From Voacanga thouarsii (lineage: Eukaryota; Streptophyta; Magnoliopsida; Gentianales; Apocynaceae): a DNA stretch of 64,000 bases. Shown one piece after another: positions 1 to 10,910 of this stretch. Numbering within the stretch: position 1 is the first letter of the stretch; each line of letters opens with the position of its first letter. The stretch covers positions 6,448,001-6,512,000 of the forward strand of contig JANUWF010000008.1 in assembly GCA_026120185.1 (NCBI GenBank), given 5' to 3'. Under the pieces are notes generated by a model. It did no database searches, was not told where the DNA came from, and worked only from the letters and a program-made list of their open reading frames with translations. A program made the translations under genes and the position numbers.

Positions 1-2221
1 CAATTACAACACCTAAAGCACTCATTATTCCCTCTCTGAATTGCGGTCAGAATAGCAGCCAAAACAGTCCCAAAAATCCTCTCTTTTGCTCACAGATTTT
101 GCACAACAAAGTACTCCTCTTTCGCACAGAATTTGGTTGTCAAAACCAACACAAACTTTTCCTTGTTTTGGCAAAAAATCTAAACACACACAACCCTTCC
201 CTTGAGCAGTTTTCAGCCAGCTTAGGAGAGCAACTTCAAACTATTTTTCTGCTTTCAACTCCTCTCAATTTTGGCAGCAATAAAAGTGCAGCAAGCTGCA
301 ATTTTTTGCCATTGTTGCCAAAGAAACCTAGAGCCATTAGGAGTCCTTCTTAGCATCACCTTACTCTTCTAACCTTAAACCACAGCGGCCGCCTAATCTA
401 ACCTTACTACACGAAAAATTCCAGCAAACCTCCTCTGCAATTTTTGAAAACTCAAGAGCAATCCTAGGCGAAAAAAAAAAAAAATCGAGCACTCCCTAAG
501 GTAAGCAAAAGACCTCTCAACCTCTTGATTCCTTTCTTCCATTGACTCTTCTCTTTTTCTTCCCTTGAATCACACCACATAGAGGCTAATTTCATCTTCT
601 TTCTCAATTTTTGGTCAAGAGGAGCAAATAAGGCAGCTTTTCTCTTCTTCTCAAATGAACTCAGGACGATCACCATGGGAGCACCGAGACCTTGTTAATC
701 CGGTGGTTGTAAGGTAAGGGGATTCTTACCCTTGATGTCGAAATTAAGATCTAATGGGATTGATGATAACTATGGAAGTATGATAGCATGATAAATGTGC
801 TTAGTTGGAATAGATGAATATTTGGAGTCGAGTAATGGATTAAGCATGTTCAATAGATAGCGATGCTATGTTTGATGTGACAATGATGGATGTGAATCGT
901 GTTGGTTAAGACAAGACCTTTTTGATATATTATTCATGTCTTTGATGGATATATGGTCATGGTGTATGTACTTTGAGGATTGAGCGATTTATTTGAAGTT
1001 AGATAATGGATCATGATTTGTTATGAGAATAAATGAGTTTAATGCATGCTTGAGTCGATTGAGACCCTGATCATGATATTATGTGATTCTAGATCAGGAG
1101 ATTCTTTGAAGGAAGCAAGCAGTTGATTTTATCTTGTTTATCTGAGGTATATCAAGTAAGTCCTTGCATAAATTCTTTTGTTAAATGTATGTGGTGGCAA
1201 GTCGAATGTTGTAAAGCTTTGTCAAGCTATTGTTGAACTATGATTATTTGGGTTGTAAACGTGGATAGTTATTCTCTAAATGGTTTTGTCAACCTAATGC
1301 CTTTATCAAGAACTGTTCTTTCTCTTAAATATTTTAGAAAACTCATTTTTCAAGAAAATCACGTTTTACAAAGCCAAGGTATGGAATCATTATTGTGAAT
1401 CTGGAATTGACGGATATGTTCATTGAGTACTTAATAAGGGTAGACTAACAATACTAGTCTTGGAGGGCATGGGTGAGTCTTCTGGCAGGCAGCCACCTCC
1501 AGAAGATAAGCTCCACTTGAGAAGGCAACAATATTGGTTGGTCAGGCCGGTCCGAGCTAATATTTGTACATGGTAAGGTATTATTTATTTTCCCGACATG
1601 GACACCCGGATGGTTTTGTTAGGTGTAGTGATGGAGGAGTATCTCACCCGGTGGGCTGTACACTCACCTTCGATCAGAAAGCCCAAAGTGTGGTAACCTG
1701 ATCCTGGCAAGGTGCACAAAGTGTGGTGACATAACTGTTTATTCGAGTGGATGAGTTATTTTGTACAAAGTGTGACAATGAGAAAAATCTACTCCTTGCA
1801 AAGAGAAATTATTTATGACTTGCCAATTATTTCTACAAATGTTTTCAGCTATGCATACATGAACTGTTCAAAATACCATGTGCACACACAGGACTTACTG
1901 AGATGTTAATCTCATACTGTTTCATATCATGTTTTTAGGAGATTGATTATGCTGAGCAAGCAGGATGTGTAATAGTTGAAGGTTATGTTATTTCCATTAT
2001 ATTTGAGAGACAGTTGTTGATTTATGCTTCTGGATCAGATGCTTGTTGTTATTTAGTTTTACTACAGTTTGAGCCTGATGTAATAGGAGTTTTCCTTTAT
2101 TTATCTAATGTTGATTTCTTGGGTTTGCCTTTATATTATATACCTTGTTTTAGAGACCCCTTGTCCTCAGGACGGAGCGATATCCCCGCTCTTTTTAGGG
2201 TACGTAGTAGGGGGTGTTACA
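1..2221 (+). mobile_element. 3' part of a large Tekay/Del-type gypsy LTR, cut by window edge
   Basis: The right end reads ...GGGGTGTTACA (2211-2221), preceded by a GGACGGAGCGATATCCCCG block (2170-2188). The same terminal block, in various states of decay, ends the LTR-like repeats at 18012, 22184, 49008 and 55275. A GTGTTACA 3' terminus is typical of Tekay/Del chromovirus LTRs, so I read this copy as plus-oriented. The stretch 1460-1690 (CACCTCC, GGTCCGAGCTA, GGAGTATCTCACCCGG) aligns with 21455-21680 but is clearly diverged, so this is an older or different subfamily. No primer-binding site (PBS) follows the end, which suggests a solo LTR or a truncated element. No coding region is supported inside it. 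Confidence 0.7.
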
Positions 2222-2530
2222 CTACCGTGGCTTGCTGAATCTCTAATATTTCTGATCTCTTAAAGGAGCACGGCGATATGTAAGGTGAAGGGCATGTGCC
2301 GTCGACTCCCAGAATATTGATTTTTGAAGTTCAGCAGCTACACAACGGTATATAGAACGAGTGGCAAGGCATCGTGTCTCTTTAGTTTAGCTCTTTTTTC
2401 AGTATTTTCTTCTTGAATCCTTATCTAATCTCAACTTTTTCATCCTACATAAAATAAGAAGAAAATGGGAGATTAAGTAGCAATCTAGAATGCATTTCTC
2501 CACAATTTAGGCACAAATAATGTATAAAAT
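2222..2530. other. Unassigned spacer between LTR and gag remnant
   Basis: No open frame, tRNA or recognisable repeat end is visible. It is probably the 3' side of the minus-strand gypsy remnant that follows, too decayed to assign. Confidence 0.3.
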
Positions 2531-3430
2531 ATGTGTACAATGAATACTCATCATTCACCTAGGTCTAACTTGAAAAAAGTGCTATATGGTAACAAATTTA
2601 TACTAGCCTCTAAATTTGCTAATACAATGCCAAAGGTAACACTACCAATCACACAAGGGATAAAAAAATTCCCTAGATCTTTTCAAATTTTGTGGCATTT
2701 TTTCTTGTGTTAGAGGAGAGCAAAACATTCTTTATTCAATGTCACAGTATATAACTCTTCTAGCTTCCTTTTGTTGGACTAGATATCTTTCAAGAACTTA
2801 GCATATTTGGGCATTTATGTTAAGGCCTCAACAAGTAGAAGATTGATTTGTAGCTGTTTGAACAACTCCAAGAACTTTTTGAATTGCTCATTATTTTTCT
2901 ATTTCCTCAATTGATCCAAATGTGGAATAGGAGGAGAATGCTTTTGCTTTTTTATCTTTTCTGCTCCAACTTTCTTAGGTATAGATGATACCTCTTCTAT
3001 TCCCTTAGATGGTGATGCAGGAAGTTTGGACTCTTTTTCTTGCTCTTTTTCTATTCTTTATTCATTATCACTGTGCATTGGTATCACAGGGCTTGCCAAT
3101 TCTTTTCCACTTCTCAATGTTATTGCCTCAACAAACTCTCAGAAAGCATATTCATTAAGACTCCTAGCAAATTTCCCTATCTCATTTCCTAGATCATAGA
3201 TTAATATTTATTGATGCCTTATCAGTGCCTCCACCTCTTCAAAATGTGAAATAGGTGAAGTGGAAAATTGCTTTAGAAGAGGTTTAAGTAATGACTTAGT
3301 ATGAGGAATGGGATGAGGTTCATCAAGTGAAGTGGATGCATGAAGACTATGAAGGAAGATTAATTGACCAACCCAATCCACATTGCACTTAAAATCTAGC
3401 TCATAAACTCCATCGACGTCATTGACCAAT
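2531..3430 (-). pseudogene. Decayed Ty3/gypsy gag C-terminus and protease remnant
   Basis: Read on the minus strand, 2750-2910 gives a gag segment (EQFKKFLELFKQLQINLLL, then MPKYAKFLKD) matching the intact-looking copy at 60060-60180 (FKQLHINIS, MPKYAKFLKS). Further downstream, 2560-2720 gives FFIPCVIG and then ASINLLPY, the retropepsin region that in this group normally carries a D(L)GASIN-type active site; here the aspartate position reads N. Several stops and frameshifts interrupt it. The upstream part (2900-3430) is lysine/proline-rich gag sequence with no recognisable motif. It is a fossil of an Athila-like element on the minus strand. Confidence 0.65.
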
Positions 3431-3923
3431 TACTCATTATGATATTCTTCTTGAGTTTCGTCTCCTAATGACCATATACTTTCCCATCTATCATTATCCA
3501 TACAACTATGTCCAATCAACCTCACAATTGCAATTAAAAACCAAATTCAATGAAAGAGTAATAATTCCTCAATCTACAAAAGATGAACAAGAATTCAAGC
3601 ATAGTTCTAGGAAAAGTCCAAAAGACCACCAATTCTTTTATCAAGCAAAAAAACATAACACAATTACTTCCAAAATAACCTCTAAATCTCAAATCAAAAT
3701 ACATAGTCAACTAGAGAGCAACAACTTCTAAATCCACATAATGAGCAAAGTTTAAGCATAATCCCTAAGAAAGATTCCAAAAGACAAATCCATATACCAC
3801 TACACACCATAGCACAATTTCAAATGTCCAAGGACAAAAATTTCCATGTCCAACAAAAAAGAATATCTTCCTAAAAAAACCCAATATTTACTTAAAATTT
3901 CAAAACCAAAAACTTATCATAGT
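3431..3923. other. Decayed retroelement sequence without a supported gene
   Basis: AT-rich and low complexity. It lies between the gag remnant and the solo LTR insertion and presumably continues at 5840-6162, because the solo LTR TSD joins the two parts. I see no gene in either part. Confidence 0.35.
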
Positions 3924-3928
3924 GAAAT

Positions 3929-5834
3929 TGATGTGTAAATTTTGGGTGTATAAAAATTATCAAATTTAAATATATCCCTTAGTCAAGTTTTAATTAAAAT
4001 ATTAATCTCAAAATACACATGTGAGCAAGTATACTCATCACAAACATAGTATAAGGAATTAACGAGTATCGATCCTCAAAGGAACAAATACATACTAATC
4101 ACTTTTCATTCGTTGTTTAACCGACCAAATAAATTGATAAAAAAATAAAAATAAAAAAATAAAATATATATAACTCATGGAGAGAAAAACATGTAGTTAA
4201 ATAGTTATTCTTAAACGTATGACATGAATTGTCTACTACTTATCATAACTAATTATTTTCTTGGCATCATGAAGGAATATAAAGTAAAATTCAATCATTT
4301 TCCAAGTCATGAATCTACTTAGATAAATTCCACTTCTTTTCCCAATCTATGGAATCACTATCTTTTGATTAAATTAGCAAATTTTCCAATCAAGCCAACA
4401 TAACCAAAACATGCATTAAGCTCAATTCCTCATAAACATAAAATTAGCTAATGACCCTTTAATCGAGGTAAAATCAACTAAACTTTGATCTCTTTAGTCC
4501 TTAATCGTAGCTTCGTTTCCCAAATTCATTAAGATTTGACAAATACGAAATCAATGCAATGAACTTCTAATATCGTTTCCCAAGTCAATTAGAAGAACTC
4601 GCATCAATAATCAATTATATCAAGTAATCAAATACCAAAGAAAATAATTAATTAATCAAGGATTAAATAAATTCAAAATCATAAACCAAGAATAATATCC
4701 AAATACAATTAAAGAATTAATCTCATCATTGTTCAAGAAAAAGAAAACAAAGAAAAAAAATAAATACTCATAGACAAGCCTTTCAATTTCCAATGAAAAC
4801 TCTTCTAGAAACAATGCTCCTTGAATTATTTCTCTAGAGAAAATATTGGTGATGCACTCTAAAAAATATGTTTAAGTCTCTACATTGTGCATACACCCTT
4901 CTTCTAACATGAATGGCCTTTATTTATAGGTTTGCAAGTTTTCTAAAAATCTAAAAGAAAGAAGAGCTAATTTCCAAGTAGAATTCCAAATAAAAATTAA
5001 GAAGTCCACCGACTTAAATTGTGAAAGAATTGGACACTCTGTTGTGGTTTTGCACTAAAGAGCGTAACATTTGTTGAGCCAAATTTCTCTTCGTCAAAGC
5101 CTTTGAAGAAATAAGGAAAATTGTACTTCTATTTGAATTTGGCTCACCCGAGCCGATTAAAATCTGTTCTAGTTAAGATGCATTTTTGCTGTAAGGATGA
5201 AGCTGCCCAACCCATCGAACCCACCGAGTCACTAAAACTATTGAGCCGCTGAAGACTGAAATGCACTATCCTGAGCCCTGCATCCAAGCCACCCGAAGTT
5301 TTCGCTCATTTGTTGTCTTCTCGCTGAGCCACGACTTAGGCGAGCCATGGCTTAGCTTTATGCATCCTTCCCAAGATGTCTTTCATCCTGGCCATGCCAT
5401 GCTAAGTTTTTATCTTCTTCCCCTTTACTTTATTTCTTTGTTTGCTTGCTGCCTTAGCCCACGATTTCGTTTTTTTCTCTTTTTGCTTTTGTCCGTGGTT
5501 GAGCCGACTGAGCCATGAGCCTTCATCTTGGGTTTGTTCCTTTTTCAATTTCCAATTTCACCTTCCTCTATTTTGTCTATTTTTTTTTTCTGTTTTCCTC
5601 TATTCCTCCAGTCTAGGACCAGCGTCAGGCCCATCTTCTTGGCATGGTGTCGGGTCTACATTGGAAAGTTACTCAATTAGCTCTAAATTTCATCTATTTT
5701 TGCATAATATTACTGAAAAGTCTTTTTATGAGTAAAATATAAAATATGAAGGAATATAACTAGTTAGTGTATTAAAAGTGTCTCAAATTAGCCTAAAATA
5801 ACTAGGAAAATAATAATAATTTTAGCCCCTATCA
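3929..5834 (-). mobile_element. Solo LTR, Athila-like gypsy (1906 bp, TSD GAAAT)
   Basis: It begins TGATGTGTAAAT and ends CCCCTATCA, so on the minus strand it runs TGATAGGGGC...ACATCA. It is flanked by a perfect 5-bp TSD, GAAAT at 3924-3928 and 5835-5839. It is homologous to the LTRs at 8271-9681 and 44583-46097. A minus-strand TATA box (CTATAAATAA) lies at 4922-4931. Upstream of it in element orientation, 5140-5530, is a cluster of GAGCC-centred repeats (GAGCCGAT, GAGCCACGAC, GAGCCATGG). There is no internal region, so it is a solo LTR left by LTR-LTR recombination. Confidence 0.9.
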
Positions 5835-5839
5835 GAAAT

Positions 5840-6162
5840 ATAGCCCTAAATCTAAAAAATCCAACAATTTCTCATAATCATTCTCAGTCATCCAAAGAAT
5901 AAGATATAAATCAATAATCATATCAATGAAATCATTTAAAATCCCCCCCAAAAAAAGTCAATTTTACAACAAAAATAATTAAAGAATTATTAAGTATAAT
6001 TTTGGCCAAAACAAATAAACTTACAACAAACATACAAACAACTATTCGCAATCAAGATAATGTTATATACAGATATAGACAGAATTACTAGGCTAAATCA
6101 ATAAAAATAAAAAATTTAAGAATATTGCCATAAACAATTCCCCGGCTACAGCATAAAAAATT
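5840..6162. other. Continuation of decayed element sequence; no gene seen
   Basis: AT-rich sequence with short A and C homopolymers (5941-5960). No ORF or repeat terminus is supported. Confidence 0.3.
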
Positions 6163-6769
6163 TGATGGGCGTATTGTATGCATATAGAATTCGCATCAAT
6201 AATGCCCCATAATCACACAAGTTTTATAAATAAAATGCCAAGTCAAATTACACAATACACATATCGGCAAGTGCACCAATCGTGTAGCATAGGTATCATT
6301 AGTAAGTATCAAAGAACCTTAGGGAATGTGGCGATTACCCTGCTTTCTTTTTTTTTTTTTTCTAATTGTTTAGTCAAATAAAAATATGAAATATAATTAA
6401 CTAACTATACTAAGAGACCTATTAAATTCTCGCACAAGAAAAAAGTCACAAGTTCATCAAGAAAATAGAAAGGGATAAAACCCATGTAATAAAAGGAAAT
6501 CCCCAATTCAACACCCAAAAGTTGAATACCCCTTGAATCTATAAATTCTAACTTTAGGCACTGGAGCTGGTAAAAAATTAGTCTCACTCTCTCTCAAGTT
6601 ATAAGATCTTTTATTCCTAAATTTGGTTAATTGGTGTCTCTACCTAACCAACCTAACCCAAGGATACATTAGTCACCACTCACCATCCTAAATCATCCAA
6701 AAGCCACAAAATCCTTATCTCTAGACAATCTCATAAACTCTTTAGTTATGAGGTTTATCATGCACCTTT

Positions 6770-7012
6770 GCGTCCCCAATGCTAGTACCAATCGGCTAGC
6801 CCGCGTACTCAGTCCTGACGGGAGAGCATCGAGCAGTCCCAGCACTCGGCCAGCCATGCCTGACGTTAGGGCTAGCCGTTACACGGAAAAGCCCCGATGT
6901 CTCCGCATCGGGGGGACCGGGAGTTTAGGCTAGCCGCGCTCAGCACGGGAGGCCACCTTCCGCCCTCGCCCGCACCCCGCGAACTTGACGAGGGGAGGGG
7001 AGGGCGACGCGA
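6770..7012 (-). other. ITS2 fragment of nuclear rDNA, captured in an LTR
   Basis: On the minus strand this directly follows a 5.8S 3' end. It contains the plant ITS2 landmark TGGCCTCCCGTGC (complement at 6943-6955) and an opening CATCGCGTCGCCC. GC content jumps sharply against the AT-rich LTR on either side, and the left junction with LTR sequence is near 6770. ITS2 is removed from mature rRNA, so the source was rDNA or unprocessed pre-rRNA. Confidence 0.85.
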
Positions 7013-7086
7013 TGCATGACGCCCAAGCAGATGTGCCCTCGGCCTAGTGGCTTCGGGCGCAACTTGCGTTCAAAAATTCGATGGTT
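7013..7086 (-). rRNA. 5.8S rRNA 3' fragment (non-functional)
   Basis: Read on the minus strand it matches the conserved 3' half of plant 5.8S: AACCATCGA, then TTTTTGAACGCAAGTTG, GCGCCCGAAGCCACTAGGCC and GAGGGCAC. A few substitutions are visible against the conserved version. It stops abruptly at about 7086, where sense-orientation 18S begins. The fragment is about 74 nt of roughly 160. Confidence 0.88.
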
Positions 7087-7208
7087 GGCCTTTTAGGCCG
7101 TGAAAGTTTGAGGCAATAACAGGTCTGTGATGCCCTTAGATGTTCTGGGCCGCATGCGCGCTACACTGATGTATTCAACAAGTCTATAGTCTTGGCCGAC
7201 AGGCCTAA

Positions 7209-7254
<46 letters not shown>

Positions 7255-7256
7255 TT
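7087..7256 (+). rRNA. 18S rRNA fragment (non-functional), inverted relative to 5.8S
   Basis: It contains conserved plant 18S blocks in order: AGTTTGAGGCAATAACAGG, GATGCCCTTAGATGTTCTGG, GCGCGCTACACTGATG, CTTGGCCGACAGGCC and TTCATCGTGATGGGGATAG. It ends at GATCATTGCAATTGTT, where LTR sequence resumes. This is about 170 nt from the 3' third of 18S. It lies on the strand opposite the adjoining 5.8S/ITS2 piece, so the insert is a rearranged chimera and not a collinear piece of the rDNA unit. Confidence 0.92.
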
Positions 7257-8147
7257 TCAACCGCCCTTTTGGGTTAATTGAAGATGGAAAATGTTAAAAT
7301 AGCTAAGTGAGTATTCACACCTTAGCCCTATCTCTCAAAATCATTAAGATAGAATAAATAATTGAAGCCAAATAAAATCCAACTCAGCTAAAATAACTCA
7401 ACAAACACAAATAACTAAATAGCATAAAGTAAAAATCAAATATCTAAGGAAAATACATCATTCCAAGGCTAAAAATCAAATCTTGGCACAAAAATTGCAA
7501 AGTTAGATTACAAAAAAAGAGAAAAGAAAATTCATTGACAAGCCATCTCTATCCTCTTCTTGAGATCTCCTTGCAACCTTTTGTATTTTCTCCTTGATTC
7601 CCTTGATCTTTCTCTTCCTTTTATGTGCAAACTCTCACCCTTAGGGTTCTTGGTGCAAACCCTAAGTCCTCTCTTTTATTTTGAATCTATGGAGTGGTAT
7701 TTATAGCCCAAAAGTCGTAGATCTTCAAAATCTTGTTGAACAGTGCACTTTTCTCGCAGGTTGTGGCTGCTATTTCTTCTAAAGAGAAAGCAATGGACTT
7801 TCCTAGGTCATTAACATTTTGAAAATTTGGAAAATCTGAAGTCTCCTAGGTTGCTACTTCCTTGGGCTGCTAAGCCACTATACTTAAGCACCCTAGTGTG
7901 TGTCTTAGGTGGTCGAAAGAAGTGGAACCTCTCTGGGCCACCATCTTCAGTCTATAGCTTCTTTTTTTTTTTTTCTTTTTTGCTCATTTTTTTCTTCCTT
8001 TCCATCCTTGTTCATCTCCATTTGGTATTTTTCAATTCCTAAACAAAAGAAGGAGAAAAAGGTGTGGTGAGTAGTAATGTGAATAAGATTTTATCTCAAT
8101 TGAAGTACAAATACACTAGAAACTATATACGTGATTAGCACTTATCA

Positions 8148-10640
8148 ACAAATTTATGGGATCTCTTCAAACATACTAAATGAATTTGCAATCTCAGCAA
8201 AATCCAAAGAAAAATGTGTTGCACTCAAAGCCAAAGAGGAGTCGGATGAAACTTCTGATGAGAACATAGGTGATAGGGGCTAAAATCATCATTTTTTTCC
8301 TAGTTATCTGAGGGTATTTTGTGATAGATGTTGTAATAACTAGACAAATTCCTTCATATTTGATATTTTATCCTTGGAAAGGTGTTATGGAATTTTATTG
8401 CAAAAAAAGACGAAAAAATGACAAAACCGTCACCATCAGAGCACGGCAGGCGCCGGCCATGACCACGGAACCAGTGTCGGCCCCGACCCCATTCTGGAGA
8501 AACAAGGGATTTTTTGCACGAAAAACAGAGCACAGTCGGTGTCGGCCATAACCCTCCAAGCTGGCATTGGCTCCATTTTGGTCCATGTCGGCGAGTTTTC
8601 TAATTCTTGCACAAATTTTGTAATTCCAAGAGTTTTTGAATTTTCTAATCTCTACTCAGCTCAGAACTCATAAGGGACGAATTTTAACATCTTGGAAGCC
8701 TATTTAAATAAGAAAAACACAAGACAAAAGGGGAATTTCAAGGATCAAATCAGAAAATCACTCATAGAATAAGGAATTCATTAAATCAAGGAGGTTTTTT
8801 CAAAAGAGTCTTCAAATGAGAAGGAGGAGGCTTGTCTATGAGTGCTTTCTTTTACCTTTGTTTTCTTTTTCTTAAACAATTATCTATTTAATATTTTCAT
8901 TGTAATTTGACATTATTTTTGGGATTCATGATTTATTAAGCAATTTAGTCTTTTAATCAATCGATTATTGTTCTTAGTATTTGATTACTTGTTTTGCTTA
9001 TGGAGTTGGTTAATTGATTTTTGTTATTAATTGCTTGAAAAGGGGATTGGTAATGACTTCAATTAATTAATTTCATATTTATTATCTCTTAACTTATTAA
9101 AAAAAATGGGTTAATTGTTAAGAACTTGAGTAATCAAAGGTTGGTTGATGATTGCTAGAATATGGATTCATTAACTAATTTTATGTTTTAAATCATCTAG
9201 ATTATATGGGTTTATATGAGGATTGATTTTAATGCATCTTTTGAATAAATTGGTTGAGACAGAATATGTTCATTAATTTAACTAAAAGATAGTGATTCCA
9301 TGGATTGCAAATGAAGTGATTCTATTTTAAATCCTTCATGAAACAAAGATAATAATTGATTGTGATATTGACTAAGTGATTCATTATCATGTTTTTCGGA
9401 GCTTGTGCTAAAATGCATATTTTCATATTCTTGAGTTGTATATATTTCTTTATTTTTATTTTTCTTATTTTCTCACTTTATTTGGTTGGTTAAACAATGA
9501 ATGAAAAGTGATTAGTATGTACTTGTTCTTTTGAGGATCAATACTCATTAATTCCCTATGCTATGCTTACGATAAGTATATTTGTTCGTATATGTATTTT
9601 GGGATTAATATTTTAATTAAGACTTGACTAAGGGATGGAATTAAATTTGATAATTTTTATACACCCAAAATTTACGTATCAATAGGATTGTTGACAAGGA
9701 AATTCAACAGAATACTGAAAAAGCGTAACAAGTTAATACATCTCTCAATAAAACTTTCAACAAGAAGTCTGAAGTTTCGAAGAAGGCACACATTGAATAA
9801 AAACCAACAGAAAATAAGAATTTTCCAAATGTACAAAGTGTCATGAGTGTGGTGGAATTATACATATTCATGTTGATTGTGGAAATTTGAAAAACAAACT
9901 GAAGAACAGAACCTACAACACCATCTTGAGTGATAATAAAGATGATATTTAGGATTATCCAAAGGAACTAAGTACTGATGAATGAGAAGACCATGGTCAA
10001 CCTAATAACATTACATTTAAGAAGGTCATATTTGAGAGTGATGATAAAAAGGTGACACTAGAAGCACTTTTAGATAAATATGAATTGTTGTACTCTAAAT
10101 GGCCGAAAGGTACAAAGTAAATCAAACAATTAAAGAAATAGGTTGAAAAACTTAATCAAACACTTAGCAATCTACATCATAAGTTGAGCATATATGAATG
10201 TGATCTTGATAAGAAGGAGAAGGAGTTGAAATTCAAGGATCAATAGTTACAAATAGCAAATCAGCTACTGTTGAACACTGAATCATCTATTAAAAGGCTA
10301 AACTCTGGAAAAGCCAAATTAGATGAAGTATTGACTTTTAGAAAGTCACCCTTAGATAAAACAAGATTGAGATATGATGAGTTCAACAAGAATATTGTTG
10401 CACACTCTAGAAATATAATAGTTGCTAAGAAGAATGAACAATTAAGAAAGTTTAGAGAAAAGCCAAAGAAATCTCCAATTTATTGTAAGTATTGTTCTCT
10501 TGCAAGTCACACATGAAAAAAGTGCTTAAAATGATTCAAAGATCTTCAATTTGGTCAGAAGTTTTTCAAACCTGAGTTTGACAAAGGGAAGAAAGCTCCA
10601 AAAATAAAATGAATTTAGGCCAGAAAAGTAGAGCTTAAGG
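8148..10640 (+). pseudogene. Sirevirus gag remnant with two zinc knuckles, interrupted by a solo LTR
   Basis: 8148-8270 reads as the end of the gag core (AISAKSKEK, ALKAKEESDETSDENI) and continues after the insertion at 9687. A first CCHC knuckle, CHECGGIIHIHVDC, lies near 9836-9880. A long lysine/glutamate-rich, probably coiled-coil stretch follows (10040-10450), with the lineage-typical SGKAKLDEVLTF segment. A second knuckle, CKYCSLASHT then KKC, lies near 10480-10530, with a stop codon inside it. Multiple further stops (for example near 9960-9990 and 10135) show it is dead. The protein would bind RNA and form the particle in an active relative. Confidence 0.8.
8271..9681 (+). mobile_element. 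Solo LTR, Athila-like gypsy (1411 bp, TSD ATAGG)
   Basis: It begins TGATAGGGGC and ends TTACGTATCA, with a perfect TSD ATAGG at 8266-8270 and 9682-9686 splitting a gag codon series. It is homologous, in opposite orientation, to 3929-5834. A TATA-like TATTTAAATA lies near 8699-8708. Just upstream, 8440-8590, is a GC-rich cluster of GTCGGCC/GCCGGCC words. No internal region is present. Confidence 0.9.
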
Positions 10641-10645
10641 CATAT

Positions 10646-10910
10646 TTGATTTACATGTCTCTAAAAGCCTCGATGGAGGACGTATGGTATCTAGACAGTG
10701 GTTGTTTGAAGTACATAACAGGAAGAAAGAAATTTCTAGTTAATTATGAAGTTAAAAGCAGTGGTTCAGTTACATTTGGTGATGGCTCTAAAAATAAAGT
10801 CATTAGCACAAGTATACTGAACATTAAAGGTATGCCAAAACTCAGAACTTTGCATGTAGAAGGATTGGAAGCAAATTGATATGTATTAGTTAATTTTGTG
10901 ATGAGAACAT
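10646..10910 (+). pseudogene. Sirevirus aspartic protease remnant
   Basis: The frame gives VWYLDSGC (normally WYLDSGCSRHMTG in this lineage) with the active-site DSG intact, then a degenerate YITG, then VTFGDGSKN and KGMPKL, the classic Copia protease succession. A stop follows at about 10878, and the insertion at 10911 cuts the frame after CDEN. In an active element this would cleave the gag-pol polyprotein. Confidence 0.8.

Larger units (their letters stand above)
6163..8147 (-). mobile_element. Athila-like LTR carrying an rDNA insert
   Basis: It starts TGATGGGCG and ends GCACTTATCA, matching the termini of the solo LTR at 14082-15645. The two also share internal blocks such as AAGTCACAAG...TCATCAAG (6443-6463 against 14346-14366) and a run ending TCTCTACCTAA.CAACCTAACC. 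This copy is about 420 bp longer because it holds rDNA at 6770-7256. A minus-strand TATA box (CTATAAATA) lies at 7699-7707. Flanks are AAATT on the left and ACAAATT on the right, so a TSD is only possible with two extra bases; boundaries are therefore less certain than for the other solo LTRs. Confidence 0.75.

Noticed and set aside
6770..7256. Functional rDNA unit
   Set aside because: Only fragments, in opposite orientation and joined out of order, embedded in an LTR.
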